Origin: Temnothorax longispinosus
Taxonomy: Eukaryota; Arthropoda; Insecta; Hymenoptera; Formicidae
Assembly: GCF_030848805.1 (NCBI RefSeq)
Contig: NC_092360.1
Span: forward strand, 2,480,001 to 2,544,000
Direction: 5' to 3'
DNA: 64,000 bases
The notes below the pieces were generated by a model. The model saw nothing but the letters and a program-made list of their open reading frames with translations, was not told where the DNA came from and searched no databases. Of the stretch, positions 13,471-26,682 are shown one piece after another. The first letter of the stretch is position 1; each line of letters opens with the position of its first letter. The position numbers and the translations under genes were made by a program.

Positions 13471-14180
13471 CTCAATAATGGAACGACTCATCCATTTGGA
13501 GGTGAGAAGCCCCAATATCAATCCGACGCCCTGGCGGAGGTGGGAAGAGCGCTCCGGCGCGTTTCAATCGCCGGCGATGTGACTGAAAGAGGGCCCTCGT
13601 TTTGCATACGCGTGCAATCTCGGCATCTTTTTTTTTCGGGGAGAGAGGACCTCGCGCGCGCCGAGAAAATGAGACAACGACGAGCCGTGCGCACGCTTAC
13701 GAAATCCCTCAGAACGTGAGGCACTCCAAATCTCTCTCGGTCTTGGTTTGTTGGAGATTCGTCGCTTGTGAACCATCCTGCTGCCCCCCCCCTCCACCCC
13801 CGCATCCTCAACCGTTCCCCCTTCAACTTCCGGTCCATCCTCCTCATCGGTTAGACAAGGAATGACGAACGTCGGGAACGGTCCGGATGGAGGGAGGGAG
13901 CCGGCGAGCATTATGGGAATTGGATTTAAAAGCACTACACTTCGGCGATGCCGCGAAACGAAAACATTTATCATCCGCGAGCGCGCCAGATTGTTTGTGT
14001 CTCCAGCTTCCGCGCGAATTGCTTCAGCCGTCGCCCGCCTGCGAAAATAAACCGAGATCTGGCGAATATTACGGCGATGGGAATTTTCTTATCGTCCCGA
14101 CGCGCGTTAGCGTTCGGTCATCAGAATTCCCGTCATTGATCCTATCATCATTGCGATCTCGTTCGAGTATATTTTCTTGA
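13471..14180. other. CpG-rich block, apparently non-coding
   Basis: GC-rich block with CpG clusters, a C-run near 13785 and open frames in four or more reading frames at once. None shows a family motif, and the frames overlap on both strands, as expected by chance in stop-poor sequence. Confidence 0.5.
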
Positions 14181-16850
14181 AGAGACGCTTTTCCTACACT
14201 TTTATGGAATTTGGCAGTAAATAATTTGTAAAGTAAAGAATCAGCATGTAATTAAGATTTGACGACAATTTTCTTTTTGCACAGACGTATTTGTACAGAT
14301 TCGTAAAGATTCGTAAGAAATTTAAAAAAAAATAGAAAATTTATATATTTACTGATCAATACTTTAATATCTTGTTATTAAAAGTAAATATATAACCCAA
14401 TTAGTATATGCAGAAAATATTTAATGTTTATTTTAAAATACTATATCCCCTATCAAAATTTAATTTAAACAACACTAAAATGCGTAATTATGTGTATGCT
14501 GTAGTCGGATATTCAACAGCAATATGATAAATATAAAAAAAAAGACAAAACCGCAAAAATGAGAATATAAAGAAAGATAAAACTGCCGGTTTCTTGGAGA
14601 GAAGCAGAAGAAAGAGTAGCACGCCGATAATTTAGCAAAAGAAAATATCGTATTGTACCTTGCGCGGGGTCATTATTATATCCAAGCTGGCATTACCCAT
14701 CAAGATGAGAACGGCGAGAAGAGCCGACTGATATAGAAAGAAGAAAGGGAAGGAGAGAGAGGAATGAAAAAAAGAGCGTTCTTTGTGCGATGGACAATAA
14801 TCGTGAGAAAACAAGCCTGTCGACTGTGACTCGTTTCACGTTTCGTTGATCATTCTTCGCGACTCCTCGCTCCTCTGGCCCCTGATTTCACTCTCGAGCT
14901 ATCTCGACTCGAACGGATATACCTTATGAAAAATAATAGCGTTAAAAAAAGTGACGCATTCGGGATTTATAAATATAACGCGACTTAATTTAGCATGAAA
15001 TTTTGTAAAATATTTCAACCGTTTCTATTAAATACTTCATGCATATTTTTTTATTCTTATCTTCTTTATTATTTCTGTAATTGGATAAACCATAGAAAGC
15101 CTATACACAGCAGTATATTTATGCCTTTTGTAGCAATAAAATATACAAATAATTCAAGCAATTATAAAACGAAGAATACACTTCTTTTCATTCGCGTTTG
15201 ACGATTCTTATGGGAAGAGCTCGCGAAAGCTTCGAATAAAATTGATCTCGCCGCAGGTGTTTCGTATATTACAAGCGTGCACTAATACACGTGGCAGCAC
15301 GTACATTGCGCATGGAATATTAATGCGAAACCGCAAAGGGATTACGGAGACGAACGAGAGAGGATGGCATCGAAATAAATGTTACGGCAGGGTGGAGCGT
15401 TCTTATACCATCGTTATATTAAAATATAGCAATAAGTAAGGTTCACTCGGCCTCCTCCGACTGCCTTCACCGACGTCAGTTCGCCACCCATAATGCTCGC
15501 TACCCTCGCCCTCGTAAATCTCCAGTGAGTGAAAAACGCCCGCTATGTTGCGTACATGCCACGAAAAAATTACATATCTAGAAAACACGTCAAGTACATT
15601 TTAAAATATGCCGGTATTATATTATTTTGCAGATAGCAATTTGCGGATATAATGTGATTATAAACTTATAATTTATAAATTTTTACATCAACTAGATTAC
15701 ATGATATTCTATAATTCTGTAATAATTAATGCAAAAATCATTTTAAATTGTTATAAACTGCCTAAAATACTTATTCCATTGTTTATTATTATTAAGTAAT
15801 CTTTCGAATTGCTTCTCATGTATATACTCGTCATTGATTGGTACACAGAGGTATAAGAATTCGGAGGAGGTTACGGAGAAAATCGGGACGGTTGAATACT
15901 ACGAGGAAACCTGTTATCTGAGGTCAGGGACTATAATTACTTGATTACGTAATTGCCTTCCCACCCCCGACAGCAACCCTCCCACGGTCCGTCGTGGTCG
16001 ACAAACCCTCGCTGATTCATCCCTAACCGCGTGATCCTAACAATCTTCTCGAAAGTAAAAATCGTCTTCCCTTTAATATTAAATTAGTATTCTGAGGAAA
16101 CTTTTATATTTTTATGGTTCTAATTTTATTTTATTTCCCGTCCTATATTCTCTGTTATATATTCTTTTTTAAAAATAAATATGTAATTAAATAGTGTATA
16201 TCTCTCAATAGTGTTTTCTTGAAAACTACGCTTTGTAAAATTGGTATAGATTTATACTTAATCTTATTAATAACACCAAGAGAAAAAATAAGTACTTGTA
16301 ACATTTCTTCCAAATTGACAAAGCAATATGTTTAAAAATGTTTTTAACCACGTACAAAAACTTATAAAGCTTAACAATTTTCTTTATGAAGCAAATGACT
16401 TAATATCTATTTATTAACTTTATTTTAGTTAATTGTATTTTTCAGTCTATATATTCGAATTTACCAAGAATAATTCCAACAGATTTCTGGATTTCTTATG
16501 AAAATCGATATGCATTTATAAGAAATATGTATTTGTTAATTTTATTGTTGTTATTTATAACTGAAGAATTAAGTTAATTTTAGTTTTGAGAAATCAAAAC
16601 AATTTTATTATTTTTTAAATTTGCGTTTTAATTTGCAATATTTATGTAATAATAACTTAATAATTTCTGATAACAATATTTTTCTAATCACAGTTTATTA
16701 TTTGAAAATTTTTATAAATTAATAAATACAATATATATCTACAAACATATTTTTTATTTCAATAACGATTGATAATAAAATTTGCAATTTAGGGAGACAA
16801 ATCAGAAGAAAACGATCTTAGAATTATTTAACGTATATAGCTGCCGATAG
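14181..16850. other. AT-rich non-coding stretch
   Basis: Predominantly A/T with a few mixed patches (14580-14930, 15190-15560, 15840-16060). No exon, RNA gene or mobile element was recognised. Confidence 0.5.
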
Positions 16851-17400
16851 CCACGTAAGCGGCTGTATTTATGCATAACCAAGTTTCTATGAGATTTGTC
16901 GTAACGCCGTAGGAGCCGTAGAGGGTGGGCGACAGTCGGCACGAGGATACCATGGTGGTGTGTTGCTCTATCTGACGACGCTCATGGAGCTCGTTAGCGT
17001 TGCCCGTAGCAACACCCTTACTTCACCCGACCCGTACTCCCGACCACCAAGCCACCCCTCGCCTTACAAGAGGCGGAATGGGGTAGGGATGAAAGAAGAA
17101 AAAAATATCATGTCGGGCGCATGCGTTGTCCGTTCGCCGTTCGCCATCGCGTCATGTGTGCGCGATTCGCGACGAGGGTGAGGACGCACGGGGGGGAGGG
17201 GGGGTGGCAGAGCACAAAGAAAAATTCGGGGGTGTCTGGAGCCGGCAGGAGAGAAAGAGAGAAACAGAGCGAAAAAAACCGCGCAGGGGTTGAAAGAGGT
17301 CTGTATGGCTGTTTAACGAGACGCTTTGAACCGCGCTGCTCTCGCTTACCGAGATTTAAGAATATGTATGTCGCCGAATTGCGCACATTTTGATAAATTA
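16851..17400. other. CpG-rich block, apparently non-coding
   Basis: A moderately GC-rich block that includes G-runs near 17190-17205. Complementary 90-codon frames lie on both strands. No motif supports coding. Confidence 0.45.
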
Positions 17401-17723
17401 ATTACAAATTCTGCGAACTTTCTCTCTGTTTCCTCCTCTCCTCTCTCCCTCCGAAGTAATTTTTCAGGAACTTTAATAAGTTTACGGCCTACATATTTTT
17501 AAAAAACTTAAAAAAATGTTTGTATATAAGTGAGCTAAAAAAAATTTTCCTAGTTTCCGGTGTTTTACTCCAAGTTATAATAAAGTTTATACAATTGATA
17601 TATATTAGCTTGAAACTTGTTTATTACAGGCAAAACTACACACATAACTGGATTCTTATTAGTTTATGAATGAAAATTATTAGAGAATATAATACAAAAT
17701 TAAGTATAGAATAACATAATAAA

Positions 17724-17756
17724 AAATATTGACAACAGGTCCTGTTGTCAATATTT
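17724..17756. repeat. Near-perfect 33-base palindrome
   Basis: AAATATTGACAACAGG, a single T, then the exact reverse complement CCTGTTGTCAATATTT. A 16-bp perfect stem with a one-base spacer is very unlikely by chance. It is followed within 160 bases by two more hairpins. It could be the core or fused ends of a fold-back element. Confidence 0.9.
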
Positions 17757-17794
17757 ATAGCTGATGAGTCACTATCGGATTTAATCAAGGCAAC

Positions 17795-17823
17795 TATATA
17801 TTTTCTTACAAAGAAAATATATA
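17795..17823. repeat. Hairpin, 13-bp perfect stem
   Basis: TATATATTTTCTT, loop ACA, then AAGAAAATATATA. This is the second of three adjacent inverted repeats. Confidence 0.85.
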
Positions 17824-17836
17824 TTTATAAAGATAG

Positions 17837-17917
17837 TTTTGTATTTAATAACTAAATTATAAAAATTAACTAAAAAATCTATTTAAAAAAATAAATTATA
17901 GTTATTAAATAAAAAAC
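17837..17917. repeat. Inverted repeat pair with short spacer
   Basis: The left arm (about 17837-17861, core TATTTAATAACT) is matched by a right arm (about 17890-17917, core AGTTATTAAATA) with few mismatches, separated by about 28 bases of AT-rich spacer. This is the third hairpin in the cluster. Confidence 0.7.
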
Positions 17918-18229
17918 TCTGATAAACTACTGCACAAAATTATTTGCGCTTTGAGTTTTTTTTTAATGACTGTGAACTTATTATAAATATATGTATAAAT
18001 TATGATTCTTTCATCTATGAAAATAAAAAAAAATTACTTTTTAATAGAATTAAACAGTTTATTTGGTTCTGAAAGTTAATTTTAATTTGAAAAGAAGTAA
18101 ATCTCCATTTGGTCTTTAATTAAAATAAAGCTCGCGCAGTAAAGTATGAATAAACTTTAGTATCTCTTTTTCTCTCTCGCTACGAGTAAGTTTTTAATCG
18201 GCGCTCTGTGTACATTAAAAACATTGTCG

Positions 18230-19340
18230 CATATCATTTTACCACGTGTCTCCCAGCGACGTTGCATTGAAACCGAACCGAAATTAAACTTCAAACGGAG
18301 AATGCGAGCGTGTGTGCGACGTCGTGAGAGGAAATATTCCGCCGTGTGCCTAAATTAAATTTTGGCGGCGTCGTATCATCGGGAACGCTTCGTCGAAGCG
18401 AAGCAAGTATTTCAACACGATATACATCGCCGTACGTCAATTTCGTACGGCGCGGTGGCCCGACAGCGATCCGTACGTTGCGGCGACAACGGTAGAGGAG
18501 CAAGGGGGCCCGGACATTGGGAATTAATAACAAAATAATTCTTTATTGTGCTCAAAGATGGACCGGTGATATTAATAATGGCGCTTGTTACTCCTATACC
18601 ATGGGGATTTCATTAAAAAGCGCGCAGATCTTGGAGAGAAAGAGAAAGAATGGGCGGGGGTTGCGTGAGGGGGCGGATGCGACTCGGCGAGGAAAAGAGA
18701 AAGTGACAGGAGAAAGGTGGAAAGGAGAGGCGGAGGGAGTGAAAGCAGAGGAGGACGAGAGAAGAGCTGCGTAAGCCCAGGCCAGATCCGCTTAGGGGAT
18801 GTAATTAAAATCGGAAAAATGTGTTTAATGAATATTCATTTGTGCCTCGATCTGCGATATTAAACGGGCTTGGCTCGCTTCGCATATTGCCATACTGCCC
18901 CTCCACCGGCGGCACGCGGCCGATTAAAGAGAGGTGACGAGGAGGACAAGTGAGAGAAAGAGAGAGAGAGGGGGGGCGAAGGGGGACAATAGACATAGCT
19001 GTGTACGGCGATCGCGGCGATCGGGAACCGGGCGAACCGGTGTTGCGTGCCTCGCTTTAATTTTATTTCGCCTCTTTTTCACGACAATATTTCTCCGCAT
19101 CGGTTTAGAATCTATCGGGTGGCCGGGGAAATATGGCGTGCGGCCGGATGCGTCGCGGCGCGATAAAAATTCGCGGGGCTTGAAAAATGACCCGCGCCAG
19201 CCGCCACGTCGGAAGATCGAAACCGCAACGGAGCTACTCCCGGTACATTTATCGGCGAAATTGTAGCGGAGTTATTGGCGCGATTACGAAAATGGTCCGT
19301 GGGTTTGCCTTTGTCGGTTTCGAGATAACTCCCGTGACGA
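18230..19340. other. CpG-rich block, apparently non-coding
   Basis: About 1.1 kb of GC-rich DNA with CpG clusters and a purine-rich patch at 18630-18770. Open frames of 80-110 codons occur on both strands without domains. Sequence at 19260-19350 has the mixed, non-repetitive texture of conserved non-coding DNA, but conservation cannot be tested here. Confidence 0.5.
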
Positions 19341-19690
19341 GATAAGGTAATGAAAGGCTACTTTATATACCTGCACACACACACAATTCACGTTACATGT
19401 AACAAAAAGATTGGAAACATTCGGTACATATAATAAGAGCTAAGTTGTATTTAAAAGTTAAAAAAATTAAGATTTACGAATTATAAATATTTTCTTATAA
19501 AGAAAAGAGGGTCATATAAATTATAACGCTAGTAACAAATTGATTGTAATTCGCGACATCAAATACAGTTTCCCTTATTATTTCGTTTAACAACTTGATT
19601 ATCTGTGCAATATTAAAAAAGAAGTTATGCGAATTAATGTTATTACGTACCGTATAGTTTACGGCAAATTAAAAAATTTCAAACCGACAC
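19341..19690. other. AT-rich non-coding stretch with CA run
   Basis: Contains a short (CA)n near 19373-19385. Nothing else was recognised. Confidence 0.5.
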
Positions 19691-20320
19691 TGGAGAATCA
19701 TCCTTACATATATTCCGATCGCCTCGGCATCATCGAAACTCTCCGGAACGGTATTCCAGACTCTTCTTGGATTCCGGCCATATCCTCGATTTTTCTCGCG
19801 ACAACGAGGTCATGCGAAAGCACCTCACGTAGAAAATCCACTACTCGCTCGCCTTCACGTGCCACCATCGCCGACTGCTACCCGCGCCCGCGCCACCGTC
19901 CAGCCTCTGTCTCTCTTCTATACCCTTTTTTCTCGCGACGTTTCATTTCCAGCGGGGGTGCACGATTTCGGGCGCATAAATCGCCACGAGCCAGGAACAG
20001 AAAACACCCGCCTTCTTCCACCTTCCTTCTTGTTCCTCTTCCTTCTCCTGGCTCTTCGTCTTCTTCGAGGGTCGCATTCGTTTTCCCCGCCTCCCCGCCC
20101 CCGCGCCCCATCCCCTGTGTCCCGCTTTTCTCGCCTAGAGGGTACTAGAGCCGGAGGTGGATGAAAGTTTCGAACGAATTTGCATGTCGCTCTCCTAACG
20201 ATTTCCTCCTTCGAGAAGAAAACTCGGGCTTCATCTCGTTTATCGATAAAAGAAATGACGTTGAATAACATCTCCTCTTCGTTACCGTGCGAGATACTTT
20301 CAATAATGCCCATTGCAGAT
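19691..20320. other. CpG- and pyrimidine-rich block
   Basis: Pyrimidine-rich on the plus strand, giving a 173-codon Ser/Arg/Pro-rich plus frame and purine-derived minus frames of 77 and 131 codons. The composition of these frames points to low-complexity DNA rather than protein. Confidence 0.5.
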
Positions 20321-20840
20321 TTGTAACGCGATGGATTATTCCCGTTAAATTTTAAATTCTACTATTTGTATTTTGTAAATGTTGGCAAAACTCATCACTT
20401 TGGTCAGGATAAAACTTTAAATAACATGTTGCTTCATTGATCTATCGGGACTTTGATTATTTTACAAACCTATTGTTAAATTAATCGTAATGTGTCGCTC
20501 AAATTTTTACTCTAATTTTCCAAATAAAAGTTTCAAGAACGTTAATGGAACAAGTACATATTCATAAACCCTGGTCCAGTTTTTTTGAAAGTATTATGAA
20601 GCAAACGGAAAAACTTTTACACACTTTTCTGTTATCACTGATATTCATACAAAATTAAAAACCAATCCTATCTGTTCTATTCAATATCTTTATTGCAACC
20701 CGAGGATTATTATGTCATACATTATTAAAGTTATTAATTTTTTGCAATGCGCATTCTCTTTCTGTATTTATGTAATTCTTTTACGTAAATCCTTTCAATC
20801 AATTCTATTCATTATCTCATCTTGTAGCAGACAATTTCCT
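20321..20840. other. AT-rich non-coding stretch
   Basis: Nothing specific was recognised in this stretch. Confidence 0.5.
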
Positions 20841-21640
20841 AAGAGCAGCGCTTCGATTCCAACAAGGAATCGCATCCACGGCAAAAAATTCCCCGTATCT
20901 CGTTGACACGAGTCACCGGGACCTCCGCGTGGAGAGATACCATTTTGCCCTTCTTTTTTCCCCCCCTTTCCACCGTTGTTCCACCCGCGCTGGCGCGTCC
21001 TCTACTCCGTAGATCCCCTCTAGATGCGTTTATCTTCCATACCCTATTGATCCGTAAGTGATGGTGCTCCGGAAGGTGGAGGGTGCCGGTGACGGGGGTG
21101 GGTGTGGATCGGTCCCGGGGACAGGGAAGGGGCGGAAGGTGGTTTTCGCACAAGGGGGGAAACAGGGAGATCGAACTCTCGCGCGCGGATCGCACGATTA
21201 GGTCGTCGAGTAGCGAAAGAGGGAAAAAGACGGGGAGAAAAAGAAGACGAGGATGCCCTGAAAACCGAGCTCGCGGAATGAAATAATAATATTAAGATGG
21301 ATAGAGCGAGGCCCCCAAGTTCTTCGGTACACGGCGACGAAGGGGGAAAGATGTGGCGGGGGAGGAGGACAGGAAGAGGGGAAGGGGGAGGGGTAATATG
21401 GACCGGCGGCGGCTGACAGTGACGCAAGAAGCTTTTTCATCATTTCCAAACCATCCTAACTTCGCCCTCGGAATAGCTCAAGGCGAATCCATACGCGGTA
21501 TTACCCTCGTCTCGCTCTTCCGCCCCGCGATATCCTCGTAGGGGGATCTTCTTCTTCTTCTTCTTTCCGTATCCAGGTGGATACGCCGTACGCCACAAGT
21601 CTGTATAGGTATATCGCTCGATATCCAATGTGAACGAAAT
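20841..21640. other. CpG-rich, purine-rich block with G-runs
   Basis: GC-rich block, strongly purine-rich on the plus strand at 21060-21400, with (TTC)n near 21549-21565. The overlapping frames on both strands are low complexity. No exon is supported. Confidence 0.5.
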
Positions 21641-22550
21641 TTTCAGTAAAATAATTTTACGAAAAGATATAACACAGAAGTAATTTTTTTAAATATTAAA
21701 GCAAAAAAATATGTTTGTATAAATTTAAAAAATATGTATAATTTGTCAAATATGAATAGGAAATTGTGTAACTACTACAATATTGTTTACAATATTTTTT
21801 TAGTTATTACAATTTTGTTTTGCATCAAAAATTGTTGGTTTTAAAATTTTTTCTAATTAAATTTTACGAGCGTAAATAAAATGTGATGCTGTTATCATTT
21901 TAACTCGTTTCAAGAAAAAATATTGTATTTTTGATCGTATACGTTTAATGTAAATTGAATTTATATAACATTTTAAAATAATAGTAGATATATTTTTATA
22001 TTTATCTTTGTATTTTGTATTTTTAATTGTGCTAATTTGCGTGAAACAATCGTCCATTTTGGAGAATCTAATTACCCCTCCCGCTTTTCCTCCCACGATT
22101 ATTACTTCTATATCTGGGATAGTGCAACTACCGGTATAATAGCATTCATTTATAACATTAATAACTGACAAGCCGGATATGAAACATAATATACTATAGC
22201 ATATTAAGGTCTAAATTAATATGGGCTAAAATAATACGGGCTTAATTCACATGCTAATATCTATGCATTTAAATAAGCTATTGCACTAACAAATGTACTA
22301 TGCAATAACATATGTATCATTAGCGTATACACAATGAAACAATTAGTAATTGACAATCTATACTAAAAAAGATATCTCCTAAAAGATATGTCCTTAAAAA
22401 GATATCTCTACACAATTATATACAGCTAATTTTTATTCTAATCTAGTAGCTGTATAGAAATTTTCGCGTAAAGTATCACTCTGTAAGATATATTGAATTT
22501 TACACTTTTATCAATCTAATAATAATTTTCACACGTAGCACAGCCTAATC
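21641..22550. other. AT-rich non-coding stretch with short tandem units
   Basis: AT-rich. At about 22365-22411 three units of the type AAAAGATATCTCC follow each other imperfectly. No gene was recognised. Confidence 0.5.
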
Positions 22551-22970
22551 TTGATGGTTCCCGCACTTCAACACCTCGTGATTTCCCTGTTGCCCGCTAT
22601 TTACCGGGAAATACCGCGCGTAACAGTTATCGTGTAACTTGCGAATTAATAGCACGAGAACAGAAGGAGAGAAGGAGCGGAAACGGTTCGAACACGCGTG
22701 CCAAACTGAAAGTATACGAGCAGGTTCGAAAGCGTGAGGCCCCCACTGGTCCGCTTTCCTCCCCTTCGCTGCCTCCTTCTCGGGGCCCGGATTCATGCCC
22801 AGTTTTTATCGCGACGCTTTGTTCTAGTCCCGCGGCGCGACCCCTTACGCATACATCACATCACAATGTGTCGTTTTTTCTTGTCCCGGGGCCGACTCGC
22901 GTAATGGGCCCCTTGTGCGACCACCGTCGGGGGACACGTCGTCTTCAGGACCGTGAGCACAGAGTAGATG
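22551..22970. other. CpG-rich block, apparently non-coding
   Basis: A GC-rich block with an 83-codon minus frame and no recognisable domain. Confidence 0.45.
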
Positions 22971-23370
22971 ATAATGTTTCAAAATTTCTCACCTAATTTT
23001 ATGCGACAATGCATGTTGCTGTTATTTGTAATATTTATTATGCGATATAGTATTATTATTAAAATGTGTAATTATTTTTATAAAATTCATAAAATTTGAA
23101 GAGGCCAAAAATATTGAAAATACACATCAATATAAAACAATATTAATTATTATATTATTTTTTTTCTCCTTATGGTTATGATTGCAACTCTTAATATTGA
23201 TACAACAATAGTAATAATTTCACTAACAAACAATTACGAAATATACCAGATATAATAATTTTCACATTTTAATACACTTTTTGTGTCAATTTTCAAGTAA
23301 ATGTCAAGTAACGGAAAATTCGATAAAAATATAAAATAAGAATATATAATAAAATTCGAAAGCAGGATAC
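22971..23370. other. AT-rich non-coding stretch
   Basis: Nothing specific was recognised in this stretch. Confidence 0.5.
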
Positions 23371-24780
23371 AGAGGACCCGATGTTGCTCAGTTACGGTTC
23401 TGGCTCGCTTGTTATTTCATTTGCATACTTACTCGCGGCCGTGCCCGAGAATTCAAACCGTATACTACGTTTACGAAAGCGGAAGATGAGACCTATCGAG
23501 CGACAATGTCTAGATCCCTCCGGCCTCCTTATTTCTTTTTTTGTGACACGTATGCGCATACGCGCGAGAATTCTTTCCCGACATACGGGCCCGATAATTC
23601 GTGCGAGGTCACGTCGCCACCGGGTCGACAACCGCGAAAAGACATAAAACCTTCCCGATCTCCGTGATCCGCGCGCGGGACCCAGCGTGCACGACCTTAA
23701 TTCTCTTTATGGCTCTTTAATAAGAGCCAAAGATGAGTAATTGCACGTCGTGTATTTGCGTACCTTTGCTCGCCTTAGGAAAAGGGGGAACGGTGAGATA
23801 TTTAACATATTAAAAAGCAGCCACCCGCCGAGCATCGAATGACTGCGAAGCTGTTCTCAGCTGGAGCAAACTTGAAAATCGTGATTTAAAACACGAGGAG
23901 GAAATGTTGAATCGAACGATTTGCTGGGACACATTTTACATCTTTATTCATAAAAAATATTTAATGATGCTTATAAGATCTGAAATATGAATGAGGAAAA
24001 TAAACTTGTTCTTTTTTATTACCGTTTTGTTTGACGGACAAAAATTACGATTCGTGAAACTGAACTGCGCAGCATGAAAGATCCAGGCAGCGAGCAAGAT
24101 CGAATATAAATATCCGGCCAGGACGTCGGAGACAAAATACCGTTTCCACCGTATCGCGAAAGAAAATAGACGAAAGGAGGGCGGAGAACTTCCTCCGCCC
24201 CTTCCGTCCCGCCAAGTCACGGCCACCGCGGAGCACAAGGATAATTGCATTAATTTATTCCCGATCCGCCACAGAAATTCTAGATCCTTCGGGCTAATTA
24301 CGTTATTAAAGGACTCGGCTCCCATACCATCCCGTAGGATTACGGTTCCCGATAAAATTCCTCGAGGAGCAAAACGCCCGATCTCCTGCCGCGCACCATC
24401 GCTCCTTGACACTATTAAATTGCGATTTGCACCGACGAATCACGGCCGGTAGAGGTAGGTTCGTGCCGATGGTAAGTAATATTCAAGAGTTTTTTAAAAC
24501 TGTTATTACGGCCGGCTTCTGTCTGGCTCTCGAATCATAATCGACCGCGCACAGAGCGACAAAGGGAAAGTTCGTTAAGCCGTTCGCTCCTCCAGAAACC
24601 GCTGATTGTACGCAATTACGAAGCGAATCGCTGATCGAAGAGCCTATGCCGTTGCGCTAATTGTTAATTTGGCGACGAGGACCTCCTATCTACTTCATAC
24701 TCCGATAGATCAATTAAAACTTTTGTCTATTTAGTCGTCCCGTAGAGGATGATGTCGAAAAAAGCTTGATAATTTTCCGA
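23371..24780. other. Mixed, moderately GC-rich stretch
   Basis: CpG-containing DNA at 23380-23700 and 24050-24700 with no repeats, surrounding the hairpin at 23711-23728. A 154-codon minus frame at 23948-24412 starts in CpG-rich and ends in AT-rich sequence and shows no motif. The texture is that of regulatory DNA, but this is inference. Confidence 0.4.
23711..23728. repeat. Short hairpin GGCTCTT/AAGAGCC
   Basis: A 7-bp perfect stem with loop TAAT. It sits within a patch containing TTTATGG and TAATTG, which are typical homeodomain-type sites. That reading is weak because such sites are frequent in AT-rich DNA. Confidence 0.6.
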
Positions 24781-26680
24781 ATTTGTTAAGTGATTCAATG
24801 TAAAGAAAAGATGGATATATATATGTATTAATTTTATTTTAAATATATTTCAGAGTTACTTTTTTGCAAAATCTTCTTGATCTTTAACATTAAATATTTT
24901 TATCTGCAGATAAAGAGCAGCTATTTTACAAATTAAAAATATTTTAATATTTTTTCGTTAAAAAATTTTATCAAATTACTCTCGTAAAAAATGCCCTTTT
25001 CTTTATATTAAAAGAAAAGATTGTTCAAGTAATGACTAAAAGAAGAAAAAGTATGTGCTATAGGTATTATTAAAAAATCATGTATAATGTGTATGAAATA
25101 ACGTAAAGAGGAAAAAAACGCGTAAAAATATTTGTTCATAATTCTAGCAGTGTTAACAAAGACGTAGATAAGTAATAAACATCTCTATTAACGAAAATGA
25201 ATTAATTAGACAGCGTGAGATCTTTCACTTCCTGTTCCGGTCGTCGTCGCAAGTTTCTTTTAAGACAGCTGATCCTGATACAGTAGCAGGGTCGAATTTG
25301 CATAAGGCCCCATAGAGAGAGAGAAGCTAACTTGATTATTTCACCTTCCAGAGAGCAACGTCGCTCCCCTTGCCCGAGTAATGCGCAAGCTTTATAATTA
25401 GAAGGGGCTGTTTTCATGTAAAATATGTAATGGTAGCTGAAATATATGTCTCACGAATGTATCAGCCGACGTATCATGTTCCTTCGGCATGTAATTCTCA
25501 ACAGATACAATCCATAATTGCGCTCTTTGTGTCTCCGTGACGACAAAATAATTCAAAGTATTTTTTAACGTAAATATTTTTTAAATAAAAAAGTTTCCTT
25601 TTATTTGAAGCTTTGACCTTTTAATAATATTCTTTTTTTAGCAATATGACAAATTATTATATTAAATTATTATATTAAATGGATATTTACTACAATTTAT
25701 AATTAATTGCAAACAAATATTAAATAATTTTTCTCAATCATAATAACGGTTTTTCTTGTTACTTGTTTCTATACGGAATAGTGATTATTTTTAACCGATT
25801 AGAAATTCATGAAGAATTAAATGAAAATAAAAGAAGTAGGTACGCAAAAAAGATGATGAGAAAAAAGGGCGTAACCTGGGAAGAAGAACAGGATAGAGAG
25901 GGATTGCATCAGAACGGAACGGGCCACCGGAATTTCTAATGAAGTGTGTGAACTTCGACCCGGTTTCGTAACCTAATTAAATCCGGAACACGTATGCAAA
26001 TTTTCGCGCAGCGTGACGGCGCGGCGTCGCGCTGAAACCGACCCCCATCGTCTTATTCCCTTTCTTTCCTTTTCCGATGTCGCGCTGCCCCAATGTGTAG
26101 CAACACCGCTGCTTTTGGCTTCGCACGCACTCGCAATTGTGACCGAGTTCGGCCGTTAATTAATTAGAAGTCTCCATGGAGAAGGGTTCAGCTGGAATAC
26201 CGTTACAAGACCAGGACGTTCGGGCAAACGAGTCAATAATTCACGAAGGAATTAAAGCTCTATATATAGCGCAATCCTTTAGACCTACCAGATGCCATGA
26301 TCTCTTGACAGGAATTGTTGTTTAAAGTCGGTTAAATATTTATATTGACTTAATAAATATATTTATATAGAGATTTACCCCAAGTTTAAATATGAAGAAA
26401 AGAAAAATATGTTGGAAACTTATTATTATAACATTATAAAAATCCGTAAAATGAAAAATGAATCATAGAAATTAATATATAACATTTTCTTTCTTATTTT
26501 TATTATATTCTTTTTACTCTAAATGTAACGAAATGAGGAACGTCTTATCTTTCATGAAACTTTATAAATAAGTCGAGTTCTCCAAAATTTGTCAGCAGTT
26601 ATGCAAAACATATTAAAGTGATTTCCTTAATTTAATAGCTTAATAACGTAAAAAAAAGATCTCCTCTTTTGTTCCCGAGG
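24781..26680. other. Non-coding stretch
   Basis: AT-rich, with less AT-rich patches at 25200-25420 and 25860-26300. It includes the first copy of a short direct repeat at 26414-26487. No exon was recognised. Confidence 0.5.
26414..26487 (+). repeat. Short dispersed direct repeat, copy 1
   Basis: AACTTATTATTATAACA, TATAAAAATCCGTAA and TAGAAATTAATA occur in the same order and spacing as at 28263-28330, at about 80% identity by eye. The origin is unknown; it may be a fragment of an old mobile element. Confidence 0.6.
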
Positions 26681-26682
26681 TA

